Position numbers and translations under genes: made by a program. Shown piece by piece: positions 51,568-59,758 of a stretch of 64,000 nucleotides of DNA. How positions within the stretch are numbered: the first letter of the stretch is position 1; every line of letters begins with the position of its first letter. Source of the stretch: Bradyrhizobium sp. CSS354 (lineage in GTDB: Bacteria > Pseudomonadota > Alphaproteobacteria > Rhizobiales > Xanthobacteraceae); contig NZ_JAACFU010000009.1 in assembly GCF_029051725.1 (NCBI RefSeq), forward strand, positions 1 to 64,000. Reading direction: 5' to 3'. The notes beneath the pieces were generated by a model. That model ran no database searches. It worked only from the letters and a program-made list of their open reading frames with translations, and was not told the origin of the DNA.

Positions 51568-52548
51568 TTGGCTACGCGATTCAAGATCGGCACACGCAAG
51601 AGCGCGATGGCGCTGGCACAGACGGAAGAGATCGCGCGCCGCCTGACCGCTGCCATGCCCGATCTCGACGTCGAGATCGTCAAGTTCGACACCACGGGCG
51701 ATCTCGACCAGACCAGCAAGCTGCTGCCCCATGGCGGCAAGGGCGGTGCCTTCGTGGCGCAGATCCGCGCCGCCGTGCTGTCGGGCGAACTCCAGGCGGC
51801 GATGCATTCGCTGAAGGACATGCCCGGCAACGAAGACACGCCCGGCCTCGTGATCGGCGCCACGCTGTCGCGCGATCCTCCCAATGACGCGCTTGTGCTG
51901 CGCGATGGCGTGACGCTGGAGGCGCTGCGTCAATCACGTGGCAAGGGTTTCAAGATCGGCACCAACGCCGTCCGCCGCGCCGCCTATGCGCGGCGATTGT
52001 TTCCCGACGTCGAGATCATCCACTTCCGCGGCGCCGCCGATACGCGCGTGCGAAAACTCGACAATGCCGAGAAGCAGCGCCTGCCGGATGGCGGCGCGGT
52101 GGGGCCTGCGGATGCGCTGATCATGGCGCGGTCCGGCCTCGACCGCGTCGGCCTTTCGCAGCGCATCACCTACGAGTTTACCGCAGCGGAGATGCTGCCG
52201 GCAGCGGGGCAGGGCATCGTCGCCGTCGAATGCGCGGCACAGGACTGGCAGACGCGTCGCATCCTCGCATCGATCGACGATCCCGCTGCACACGCTTCTG
52301 CCGATGCCGAGCGCGAGGTCCTGTGGGTGCTGAACGGCCATTGCAATTCGCCGGTGGCGGGCTTTTCGACCATTGCGGGCGATCAGATGTCGCTCACCGC
52401 GTCCGTGCTCGATCTCTCCGGGAACACCATCATCGAAGCCTTGCGGTCGGGCCCCGCCAATCGCCCACGCGAACTCGGCCGTGCGGTAGGACTGGATCTG
52501 CTGGCCAAGGGCGCCGCCGAGATCATCGAGCGCAGCCGGCCGCGCTAA
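51568..52548 (+). CDS. hemC: Hydroxymethylbilane synthase (porphobilinogen deaminase)
   Basis: Joins four porphobilinogen units to hydroxymethylbilane in haem and corrinoid synthesis. I start at TTG 51568 (LATRFKIGTRKSAMALAQTE), after AAAGGGACCAGGGC; ATG 51541 adds nine residues, and the frame open upstream runs through an intergenic repeat and is not coding. The 326 residues match the family. Motifs: KIGTRKSAMALAQ, VKFDTTGD, MHSLKDMPGNE, IGTNAVRRAAYARRLFPDVE and the dipyrromethane-cofactor Cys in LNGHCNSPVAGF (C259). It is convergent with hemE across 216 bases, so the two haem genes are linked but not in one operon. Confidence 0.94.
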   Translation: MATRFKIGTRKSAMALAQTEEIARRLTAAMPDLDVEIVKFDTTGDLDQTSKLLPHGGKGGAFVAQIRAAVLSGELQAAMHSLKDMPGNEDTPGLVIGATLSRDPPNDALVLRDGVTLEALRQSRGKGFKIGTNAVRRAAYARRLFPDVEIIHFRGAADTRVRKLDNAEKQRLPDGGAVGPADALIMARSGLDRVGLSQRITYEFTAAEMLPAAGQGIVAVECAAQDWQTRRILASIDDPAAHASADAEREVLWVLNGHCNSPVAGFSTIAGDQMSLTASVLDLSGNTIIEALRSGPANRPRELGRAVGLDLLAKGAAEIIERSRPR

Positions 52549-52764
52549 GCTTTCCCGCAGGTTCGCATGACGACGGGGGCAGCGCTGCGATGATGCCATC
52601 ATGCGCCTGTTTTGCCCGACGGGTCAAATGTTGGCGCGATCTGATGCGATGACGGCGCACCTGATTTACGTCCGCCCTAAGTCATTGATCGGGCGTGGCC
52701 TCTCTACTGTGCATGGGGTTGTTTTCGCGCTTTTTTGTTTTTCCGCTCCCCAGGCGCAAAATAA

Positions 52765-53799
52765 TCAGCCCCGAACCCGCTTCAGCATCTGCTCGACATG
52801 GGCAATCGGTGTTTCCGGCTGGATGCCGTGGCCGAGATTGAAGATGAACCGCCCTTGCGCAAAATTCGCCAGCGTGTTGTCGACCGCGCGGTCGAGTGCG
52901 GCGCCGCCTGTGATCAGCACCAGCGGATCGAGATTGCCCTGAACCGGAACCTTGCTCTGCACACGCTCGCGGATGAAGGCCGGCTCCGCGGTCCAGTCGA
53001 TGCTGACCGCGTTGACACCGGTCGCCTCGACGAAACCGGGTAATTGCGCGCCGGCGCCGCGCGGAAAGCCGATGATCTTCGCGTCCGGCACCTTGGCGCG
53101 CACGCCTTCGACGATGCGCCGGGTCGGCTCGACCGACCAGCGCGCGAACTCGGCGGGTGGCAGCACGCCGGCCCAGGTGTCGAAGATCTGCAAGGCGTTG
53201 GCGCCGGCCGCAAGCTGCGCCAGCAGATATTCGATCGAGTTCTCGACCAGCACGTCGATGATCTCAGCGAACGCCTCCGGATGCCGGTAGGCCATCATCC
53301 GCGCCGGTGCCTGGTCGGGCGTACCCTGGCCGGCGACCATGTAGGTCGCCACCGTCCACGGAGCGCCGCAGAAGCCGATCAGCGCGATCTTGGGATCGAG
53401 CGCGCCGCGCACGATCTTGAGGGCCTCGAACACCGGCGCGAGCTTGCCGAAATCGGCGTGCTTCGCCAGTGTTGCGACCTTGGCGGGATCATCCAGCGGC
53501 TCGAGCCGCGGACCTTCGCCGACCTCGAAGCGCACGGACCGGCCGAGCGCATAAGGGATCACCAGGATGTCGGAGAAGATGATCGCCGCATCGAAGCCGA
53601 ACCGCCGGATCGGTTGCAGCGTCACCTCGGCGGCAAGCTCCGGGTTGAAGCAGAGATCGAGGAATCCGCCGGCCTTGGCGCGCACCTCGCGATATTCCGG
53701 CAAGTAACGGCCGGCCTGCCGCATCATCCAGACCGGCGGAATGACCTGCCGCTGGCCGGAGAGGACGTCGATGAACGGTTTTGTCGCAAACTGGGGCAC
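52765..53799 (-). CDS. hemE: Uroporphyrinogen decarboxylase
   Basis: Decarboxylates uroporphyrinogen III to coproporphyrinogen III. The 344 residues are of normal length. The N-terminal signature PPVWMMRQAGRYLPEYREVR and AAIIFSDILVIPYALG (the conserved Asp that holds the pyrroles), then GFCGAPWTVATYMVAGQGTP, IFDTWAGVLPPAEF and the C-terminal FNLGHGIQPETPIAHVEQML are all present. The start ATG 53799 is divergent from an EcfG-promoted small gene. Frame intact. Confidence 0.95.
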   Translation of the reverse strand: MPQFATKPFIDVLSGQRQVIPPVWMMRQAGRYLPEYREVRAKAGGFLDLCFNPELAAEVTLQPIRRFGFDAAIIFSDILVIPYALGRSVRFEVGEGPRLEPLDDPAKVATLAKHADFGKLAPVFEALKIVRGALDPKIALIGFCGAPWTVATYMVAGQGTPDQAPARMMAYRHPEAFAEIIDVLVENSIEYLLAQLAAGANALQIFDTWAGVLPPAEFARWSVEPTRRIVEGVRAKVPDAKIIGFPRGAGAQLPGFVEATGVNAVSIDWTAEPAFIRERVQSKVPVQGNLDPLVLITGGAALDRAVDNTLANFAQGRFIFNLGHGIQPETPIAHVEQMLKRVRG

Positions 53800-53859
53800 G
53801 AACGGTCCTGAAGATGGTTACGGCTCCTGATACACCGCCGCGGCCCGGAGCGGAACAGG

Positions 53860-53885
53860 GGAACCAAGCGCAATTGGACCGCGTT
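53860..53885 (+). promoter_or_regulatory. EcfG-type stress promoter
   Basis: GGAAC at 53860-53864, a 17-base spacer, then CGTT at 53882-53885, the consensus of the alphaproteobacterial general stress sigma factor EcfG. It lies 25 bases before the ATG of the small protein gene at 53910. The sequence match is direct; the use in stress is from knowledge of the EcfG regulon. Confidence 0.75.
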
Positions 53886-53909
53886 GACCAGCCAACGGAG
53901 GACGAGACC

Positions 53910-54125
53910 ATGGCCGAGACATTCAACCCCGCGCCGCATGACAAGCACGCCGACGATCTGCACGAAGCGCTCGCCGCCGATCGCCACGCCAAGCTCGACG
54001 CCGGTCTGAAGGATACATTCCCCGCTTCCGATCCCGTGAGCGCCGCCCAGCCGACGCCCTCGAAGGCCGATGCGGAGGCCGACAATCCTTCGCTCTGGGA
54101 CAAGGTTAAGGCCATCTTCAGCTAG
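53910..54125 (+). CDS. Small hydrophilic stress-type protein
   Basis: A 71-residue protein from ATG 53910 with AACGGAGGACGAGACC upstream. It is Ala/Asp/His-rich and has no hydrophobic segment: PHDKHADDLHEALAADRHAK, then LDAGLKDTFPASDPVSAAQP and a C-terminal WDKVKAIFS. The motif L-x-x-x-L-x-D-T-F-P-A-S-D-P-x-S recurs in small alphaproteobacterial proteins that are induced under stress. An EcfG promoter precedes it, in agreement. Probably an intrinsically disordered protectant or binding protein; that is inference. Confidence 0.7.
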   Translation: MAETFNPAPHDKHADDLHEALAADRHAKLDAGLKDTFPASDPVSAAQPTPSKADAEADNPSLWDKVKAIFS

Positions 54126-54297
54126 CCGCGGGGAGCGCCGAATTCCGATAGGTTTGCTAAAGGCTTGTTAGCGATGCGCCGAGTCCGGGGTCCGTACGAC
54201 TACGGGAAACCGGGGACATCACTGCATATTTATCCCGGTGTTTCAGGGTTCACTAACAGAAGCAGCAGAGTTTCCGATCTTCGGAGAATTCTGCCGC

Positions 54298-56202
54298 ATG
54301 AGTGCTGTGACCCAAAGAGCCGGATGGAGCCGCCTGCCGCTGCGGGCGGCTGCATTCGTTGCGCTGACCTGCGTGGCCATCCTCAGCGTCAGCGGCTGGC
54401 GGGAATGGGCTGCGCGCGACGCGGTGCTCAAGAGCGCCGAGGCAGAGATGGCGAATGTTGCGCGCTCGTTGACGCAGCATGCCGAGGACAGCCTCGATCT
54501 CCTGGATTCAGGCGTCGTCGGCGTCGTCAGCCGGCTGGAGATGGACGGCACCGAGCCGGCCACGATCGCCAAGCTTAAAACCCTGCAGGAGGCGCGCAAG
54601 AAGGCGATAGAGCGCATCCACAGCCTCGCCATCATCGACGACCGCGGCAACTGGCTGACCTCGCCCGGCACGATCGGCACGACGTTCAACGACGACGCGT
54701 TCTTTCGTTATCACCAGCTCTCGCCGAAACGGGAGCCCCATGTCGGCCGGCCCGTGAAGAGCCTGCTGGACGGCGAGTGGGTCGTCACCCTGTCGCGTCG
54801 TTTCAACAAGCTGGACGGCAGCTTCGGCGGCGTGGTGCTCGCGACCATCAGCTCGGGATATCTTTCGCATTTCTACGAACAGTTCGAGATCGGCCGCAAC
54901 AGCTCGGTGGCGTTGACACACGGCGACGGCCTGATCATCGCGCGCAACCCGAGCAACGAGAAATTCATCGGCCGCAGCGTTGCCAATACGCCGCTGTTCC
55001 GCGACGCCGGCCTGCAGCGGCCGGGCGGCGTCTATCACTTCAAGTCGCCGCTCGACGGCGCCGAGCGCGTCAGCTTCTTCAAGCGCTCTGGCCGCTATCC
55101 GCTGGTCCTGCTCGCTACCGTCGATAAGGCCGAACTGCTGGCGCCCTGGCGTGCTGCGGCGATCTCTCGCATGCTCTACGTGCTCGCGCTGGTCATGCTG
55201 CTCGCGATCATCGGTGCTGTGCTGGTGCGGCAGTTGCAGCGGGGCCAGAGCATGGCGGCCGCGCTGGTCGAGAAGGAAGCGCATTTCCGACTGCTTGCCG
55301 AAGGCTCCAGTGACATGGTGACGCGTATCGGGCTCGACGAGCGGCTGCGCTATGTCTCGCCATCGTCGATTGGCGTCGTCGGCTGGCGCGCCAATCAACT
55401 GATCGGAACGCCCGCGCTCGCCGGCGTTCACGCGGACGACCGGCCGCAGGTCCAGGCTCTCGTCGATGCCATGAAGCGCGGCGAAAAGGAGGAGGTGCGC
55501 GTCACCTATCGCAACGCGCACCGGCAGAATGCCGAAGTCTGGCTCGAATCGACCATGCGGGTGACCCGCAAGGATAATGGCAGCGTCGACGGCGTGGTCG
55601 CGATCTCGCGCGACATCACCGAGCAGAAGAAGCTTGAGAACCGGCTTGAAACGCTGGCGATCGAGGACAGCCTCACCGGGCTTGCCAATCGCCGCCGCTT
55701 CGATGAACGGCTGAAGGAGGAGTGGGCGCGTGCCTATCGCGAGCGCTCCAGCCTCTCTTTGCTGATGATCGACGTCGATCACTTCAAGTCGTACAACGAC
55801 GAATACGGCCATCCCGCGGGCGATGCCTGTCTCCGGCAGGTGGCGCAAATCATCGCCACCGAGATGCATCGTTCCAGTGATCTGGCGGCGCGTTACGGCG
55901 GCGAGGAGTTCGCCATGCTGTTGCCGAACACCGACGCTGCCGGCTGCGCCCTGATCGGCGACCGGATTCGACGGGCGATCCGCGATGCCGGCCTCGTCCA
56001 CACCACCAACCATGCGGCTGGGTGCGTCACCGCTTCGCTCGGCGGGGCTGCCTGCCGGCCGGCGCTGGAGCGCACGGCCGGCGTCACCTCGCTGATCGAG
56101 GCCGCCGACCAGGCGCTCTATGCCGCCAAGGACGCCGGGCGCAACCGGCTGATGATGTCGGGCGAGGTGAGCAACCTCCTGCTCAAGGCGTCCGGTCAGT
56201 AA
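54298..56202 (+). CDS. Sensor diguanylate cyclase (Cache-PAS-GGDEF)
   Basis: I start at ATG 54298 with TCGGAGAATTCTGCCGC before it; the product is 634 residues. An N-terminal membrane helix (LRAAAFVALTCVAILSVSGW), an extracellular Cache-like sensor (about 45-275, including FFRYHQLSPKREPHVGRPVK and EWVVTLSRRFNKLDGSFGG), a second membrane helix (MLYVLALVMLLAIIGAVLV), a PAS domain (about 330-455) and a GGDEF domain (about 465-625) with DSLTGLANRRRFDERL and the active signature RYGGEEFAMLLPN. It should make cyclic-di-GMP in response to a periplasmic signal. The inhibitory RxxD site is not evident. It is convergent with slyX. Confidence 0.9.
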   Translation: MSAVTQRAGWSRLPLRAAAFVALTCVAILSVSGWREWAARDAVLKSAEAEMANVARSLTQHAEDSLDLLDSGVVGVVSRLEMDGTEPATIAKLKTLQEARKKAIERIHSLAIIDDRGNWLTSPGTIGTTFNDDAFFRYHQLSPKREPHVGRPVKSLLDGEWVVTLSRRFNKLDGSFGGVVLATISSGYLSHFYEQFEIGRNSSVALTHGDGLIIARNPSNEKFIGRSVANTPLFRDAGLQRPGGVYHFKSPLDGAERVSFFKRSGRYPLVLLATVDKAELLAPWRAAAISRMLYVLALVMLLAIIGAVLVRQLQRGQSMAAALVEKEAHFRLLAEGSSDMVTRIGLDERLRYVSPSSIGVVGWRANQLIGTPALAGVHADDRPQVQALVDAMKRGEKEEVRVTYRNAHRQNAEVWLESTMRVTRKDNGSVDGVVAISRDITEQKKLENRLETLAIEDSLTGLANRRRFDERLKEEWARAYRERSSLSLLMIDVDHFKSYNDEYGHPAGDACLRQVAQIIATEMHRSSDLAARYGGEEFAMLLPNTDAAGCALIGDRIRRAIRDAGLVHTTNHAAGCVTASLGGAACRPALERTAGVTSLIEAADQALYAAKDAGRNRLMMSGEVSNLLLKASGQ

Positions 56203-56208
56203 CCCCGC

Positions 56209-56427
56209 TCAATAGTGCGGCGGACGCTCATTGGCCGCTCCCGGCGCATTCGCCTCGGCCTCCTGCAGCCGCTCGCCGAGCTCTGCGATCCTCCGTGTCA
56301 GCGCGTCGATCTGCTTCCACTGCGCGGTGATGGTCTGGTTCAGCGTCTCGATCGCGTCGTCCTGATAGGCGAGGCGCGTCTCCAGCGTGTCGATGCGCTC
56401 GCCGAGCGTCTTCATCTCATTCGTCAC
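56209..56427 (-). CDS. slyX: SlyX-like protein
   Basis: A 72-residue protein from GTG 56427, which has AAGGACGCGGCAC before it; an ATG four codons later is possible. It is a coiled coil: MKTLGERIDTLETRLAYQDD, then AIETLNQTITAQWKQIDALT and RRIAELGERLQEAEA, ending in the family-typical ERPPHY. The gene overlaps the 3' end of trhO by 11 bases. SlyX proteins are widely conserved, of unknown role. Confidence 0.88.
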   Translation of the reverse strand: MTNEMKTLGERIDTLETRLAYQDDAIETLNQTITAQWKQIDALTRRIAELGERLQEAEANAPGAANERPPHY

Positions 56428-57199
56428 GTGCCGCGTCCTTATTCCGTTCGGGCAAGCTAGCTTCTCGCAATCCAAGGACTTGCAAACCATGGCCGAGCGC
56501 GACACGCTCGTCGAACACGAAGCATTCGCCGCGCCAGCGACTCTGAGCCTCCGGCACCTCTTCCAGATATTTGAGAATGCCGCCCTTGAGGTGATAGACC
56601 TCGGCAAAGCCGCGCGCGAGCAGGTGCGCGCTCGCCTTCTCGCAGCGGATGCCGCCGGTGCAGAACATCGCGATTTTGCGGTGTTTGGCGGGATCGAGCT
56701 GCTCGGCCGCAAATTCCTTGAACTGGCCAAAACTCCTGATGCCTGGGTCGAGCGCGCCGTCGAACGTCCCCATCGCCACCTCGAAGGCGTTCCTGGTGTC
56801 GAGCACCAGCGTGTCGGGCGCCGCGATCAGCGCGTTCCATTCGCTCGCATCGACATAGGCGCCGACCTGCCGCGTCGGATCGGCGGCTTCGTCGCCGAGC
56901 GTGACGATCTCCTTCTTCAGCCGCACCTTGAGCCGGCCAAATGGCATCGTCTCGGCGGTCGAGAACTTCAGTTCGAGATTGTTCAACCTGCCGCCGAACA
57001 TGTCGCCGTGCGCGAGCTCATGGGTGAGCGCGTCGATCGCCTCGCCCGGGCCCGCGACCGTGCCGTTAATACCCTCCTGCGCGAGCAGCACGCTGCCCTT
57101 CAGCGCCAAGCCGGCGCAGAACGCGCGCAGCGGCTCGCGCAGCTCGCGGTAATCGGGGAGGGCGGCGAATTGGTAGAAGGCGGCGACCTTGTAACTCAT
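56417..57199 (-). CDS. trhO: tRNA uridine(34) hydroxylase, rhodanese-type
   Basis: A 260-residue protein of the TrhO/YceA family, which hydroxylates uridine 34 of certain tRNAs (to ho5U) with prephenate-independent chemistry. The N-terminal domain has AAFYQFAALPDYRELREPLR and LLAQEGINGTVAG. The rhodanese-like domain has VLDTRNAFEVAMGTF and the Cys loop IAMFCTGGIRCEKASA (C180, C186), then EVYHLKGGILKYLEEVPEAQ and the family-typical FVFDERVALG. The downstream slyX overlaps it, so the two are co-translated. Confidence 0.9.
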   Translation of the reverse strand: MSYKVAAFYQFAALPDYRELREPLRAFCAGLALKGSVLLAQEGINGTVAGPGEAIDALTHELAHGDMFGGRLNNLELKFSTAETMPFGRLKVRLKKEIVTLGDEAADPTRQVGAYVDASEWNALIAAPDTLVLDTRNAFEVAMGTFDGALDPGIRSFGQFKEFAAEQLDPAKHRKIAMFCTGGIRCEKASAHLLARGFAEVYHLKGGILKYLEEVPEAQSRWRGECFVFDERVALGHGLQVLGLREASLPERNKDAARDE

Positions 57200-57384
57200 C
57201 GCGCCCGTTTAGCAGGCGCAGCGTGCCCGGAAAACCCGCAACGAGCAGCTCTATTCCGAGCGGATGGCAGCCATTTCCCTGGCATGCCAGCATTGCCCCG
57301 GCAGGCTGGAATGTGTCATGTAGGCCCGGTTTTTCCGAGCCGGTGCGCCATCCGCGCCAGACGTCCAATGAGAGCAAGAATTCG

Positions 57385-58971
57385 ATGAGAAACTTCCATT
57401 TCCCCGGCAGGTCCACGGTCCACGCCACCAACGCGATGGTGGCGACCTCGCATCCGCAGGCGTCGCTCGCCGCGATCGAGGTGCTGCGCGAGGGCGGCAC
57501 GGCGGTGGACGCGGCAGTCGCGGGCTCGGCCATTCTCGGCGTGATCGAGCCGCAATCGACCGGCATCGGCGGCGATTGCTTTGCGCTGATCCAGCCGCGC
57601 GGCGAGGGCAAGATCATCGCCTATAACGGCTCCGGCCGCGCCCCGAAGGCGGCGAACGCCGACTGGTATCTCGAGCGCAAGATCAACTCCGTGCCGCTGA
57701 CCTCGGCGCACGCGGTCTCGATCCCTGGCGTGATCGACGCCTTTGCGACCGTTTTGCGCGATCACGGCAAGTTCGGCTTCGACCGGCTGCTCCAGCCCGC
57801 GATCAAGGCGGCCGAGGAAGGCTACGTCGTCGCCCCTCGCATCGCCTTCGACTGGAAGAACCAGTTCGAGAAGCTGAAGGGTGGCACGAACACGGAGCGG
57901 TATCTGCTGCCGCACGGCAAGCCGCCGGTGGCCGGCGACGTCATCCGCCAGGCCGAGCTCGGCAAGACGCTGCGGGCGATTGCCAAGGACGGACGCGACG
58001 CCTTCTACAAGGGCCCGATCGCGGAAGACATGGTGGAGACCCTGCGCGGAATCGGCGGCCTGCACACGCTCGACGATTTCGCCGCGCATACCACCGAAAC
58101 GACGACGCCCATCGGCACCATGTACAAGGGCTACGACGTCTGGCAGTGCCCGCCTAACGGGCCCGGCCTCACCATGCTGCTGATGTTGAACATCCTGTCG
58201 CGGTTCGACCTGACGAAATATGCGCCGCTCAGCGTCGAGCGTTTCCACCTTGAGGCCGAGGCCGCGCGCATCGCGTACATGCATCGCGAGCTGCATGTCG
58301 CCGATCCCGAGCATATGCAGATCGAGGTCGCCAAGATCCTTGCCAAGGAATACTGCAACGAGCACATCGACAAGATCCGCATGGACGGCATGCTCGACCT
58401 GCCGAACGTCGCGCCGCCGATGAATCCCTCGACCATCTACATCACCGTCGTGGACAAGGACCGCAACGTCTGCTCGTTCATCAACTCGGTTGCGCATTCC
58501 TTCGGCTCGGCCATCGTCTCGAACAAGACCGGCGTTTTGCTTCAGAACCGTGCCGGCGGCTTCCGCATCCAGCCCGGCCACCCGAATTGCATCGCCGGCG
58601 GCAAGCGTCCGCTGCACACGATCATGCCGAGCCTGCTCACCAAGGGCGGCCGTTCCGTGATGCCGTTTGCGGTGATGGGCGGACAGTATCAGCCGGTTGG
58701 CCAGACCCATGTGGTGACCAACATCCTCGATTTTGGCTGCGACGTGCAGGAAGCGATCGATATGCCGCGCGGCCTGCATTACGAAGGACAGTACCAGCTC
58801 GAGGACAGCGTGCCGGCCGGTATCGTCGAAGGCCTGAAGAAGCTCGGCCACAAGACCACCAGCGTCGTCGGTCCGCTCGGCGGCGCGCAGGCGATCTGGA
58901 TCGACTGGGACAAGGGCACGCTCACCGGCGGTTCCGATCCGCGCAAGGATGGTTGCGCGCTCGGATACTGA
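57385..58971 (+). CDS. Gamma-glutamyltransferase-like protein with altered nucleophile position
   Basis: A 528-residue protein of the GGT/Ntn-hydrolase family from ATG 57385. Family motifs: EGGTAVDAAVAGSAILGVIE, STGIGGDCFALIQ, SVPLTSAHAVSIPGVIDAF, PPNGPGLTMLLMLN, the C-terminal QNRAGGFRIQPGHPNCIAGG and KRPLHTIMPSLL. The usual self-cleavage site T-T-H/Y-x-x-V-x-D reads S349-T350-I351-Y352 here (PSTIYITVVDKDRNVCSFIN), so the catalytic Thr position appears to hold Ile. It may not self-process in the usual way, or uses T350. There is no signal peptide, so it is cytoplasmic. A clear terminator follows at 59015. Confidence 0.85.
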   Translation: MRNFHFPGRSTVHATNAMVATSHPQASLAAIEVLREGGTAVDAAVAGSAILGVIEPQSTGIGGDCFALIQPRGEGKIIAYNGSGRAPKAANADWYLERKINSVPLTSAHAVSIPGVIDAFATVLRDHGKFGFDRLLQPAIKAAEEGYVVAPRIAFDWKNQFEKLKGGTNTERYLLPHGKPPVAGDVIRQAELGKTLRAIAKDGRDAFYKGPIAEDMVETLRGIGGLHTLDDFAAHTTETTTPIGTMYKGYDVWQCPPNGPGLTMLLMLNILSRFDLTKYAPLSVERFHLEAEAARIAYMHRELHVADPEHMQIEVAKILAKEYCNEHIDKIRMDGMLDLPNVAPPMNPSTIYITVVDKDRNVCSFINSVAHSFGSAIVSNKTGVLLQNRAGGFRIQPGHPNCIAGGKRPLHTIMPSLLTKGGRSVMPFAVMGGQYQPVGQTHVVTNILDFGCDVQEAIDMPRGLHYEGQYQLEDSVPAGIVEGLKKLGHKTTSVVGPLGGAQAIWIDWDKGTLTGGSDPRKDGCALGY

Positions 58972-59014
58972 TCACCGCGCACGGGTTCCCCGCGCAAGAT
59001 CAGGAAAAATTGAC

Positions 59015-59051
59015 AAAGGGCGACGCGGCATTTGCTGCGTCGCCCTTTCTC
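59015..59051 (+). terminator. Rho-independent terminator after the GGT-like gene
   Basis: AAAGGGCGACGC-GGCATTTGCT-GCGTCGCCCTTT is a 12-base-pair stem whose distal arm ends in TTT and is followed by CTCG, 43 bases past the stop. The palindrome works on both strands. Confidence 0.8.
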
Positions 59052-59139
59052 GTTCGGAACGGAGCTCATTGCTTCAGGTTAAGGGCCGATGAGCGGTGCA
59101 GGCGTGCGCTGCTTTTGCTCGAAGCGGCGGAGGCCCTCG

Positions 59140-59754
59140 ATGTCCGAAAAACCAGGTTCCGGACCATCCGGATTCGATCGGCGCGCCTTCATCGCGGCGG
59201 CCGCCGGCAGTGCGCTGGTCCCTATGGCGGCGCGTGCCGCCGCGCAGGATGCGAACGTGTCGGCCGCCCAGGATCCGGCGCTCCCCGTCGATGTCACGCT
59301 GCGGGTCAATGGCAAGGACAAGCGCCTGCGCATCGATGCGCGCACGACGGTGCTCGACGCGCTGCGGGAGCATCTCAAGCTCACCGGCAGCAAAAAGGGC
59401 TGCGACCATGGCCAGTGTGGTGCCTGCACGGTCCTGATCGACGATCGGCGCGTGGTGTCGTGCCTGACGCTCGCGCTCGCGGCCGAGGGGCAGGAGATCA
59501 CGACGATCGAGGGCCTTGCCACCGACGATCATTTGCATCCGATGCAGCAGGCCTTCGTCGACAACGATGCGTTTCAATGCGGCTATTGCACGCCGGGCCA
59601 GATCATGTCCGCCGTGGCCTGCGTCAAGGAGGGGCATGCGGGCAGCGAGGCCGACATCCGCGAATACATGAGCGGCAACATATGCCGCTGCGCCGCCTAT
59701 CCCAACATCGTCGCCGCCGTGAAGCAGGCCGCGCCCGAGATCATGAAAGGCTAG
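59140..59754 (+). CDS. Periplasmic aldehyde oxidoreductase, [2Fe-2S] subunit (PaoA-type)
   Basis: A 204-residue small subunit of a molybdenum hydroxylase. The start ATG 59140 has GCGGAGGCCCTCG upstream. The N-terminus has a Tat-like signal, GPSGFDRRAFIAAAAGSALV, with a twin Arg, cut near ARAAA. Cluster I cysteines: GCDHGQCGACTVLIDDRRVV plus SCLTLA; cluster II: QCGYCTPGQIMSAVA and ICRCAAYPNIVAAVK. The three genes 59140-63069 follow the paoABC order (iron-sulphur, FAD, molybdenum subunit). In E. coli this enzyme detoxifies aromatic aldehydes in the periplasm. The substrate here is not known. Confidence 0.9.
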   Translation: MSEKPGSGPSGFDRRAFIAAAAGSALVPMAARAAAQDANVSAAQDPALPVDVTLRVNGKDKRLRIDARTTVLDALREHLKLTGSKKGCDHGQCGACTVLIDDRRVVSCLTLALAAEGQEITTIEGLATDDHLHPMQQAFVDNDAFQCGYCTPGQIMSAVACVKEGHAGSEADIREYMSGNICRCAAYPNIVAAVKQAAPEIMKG

Positions 59755-59758
59755 GCGC

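Noticed and set aside
57316..58851. A 511-residue minus-strand frame opposite the GGT-like gene
   Set aside because: It is the antisense shadow of a gene with clear family motifs; its translation is Asp/Arg/Val-rich with no domain, typical for GC-rich antisense frames. The same holds for the long frames at 54508-56013, 49933-51273, 46366-47757, 40631-42022, 42103-43158 and 60493-61701.
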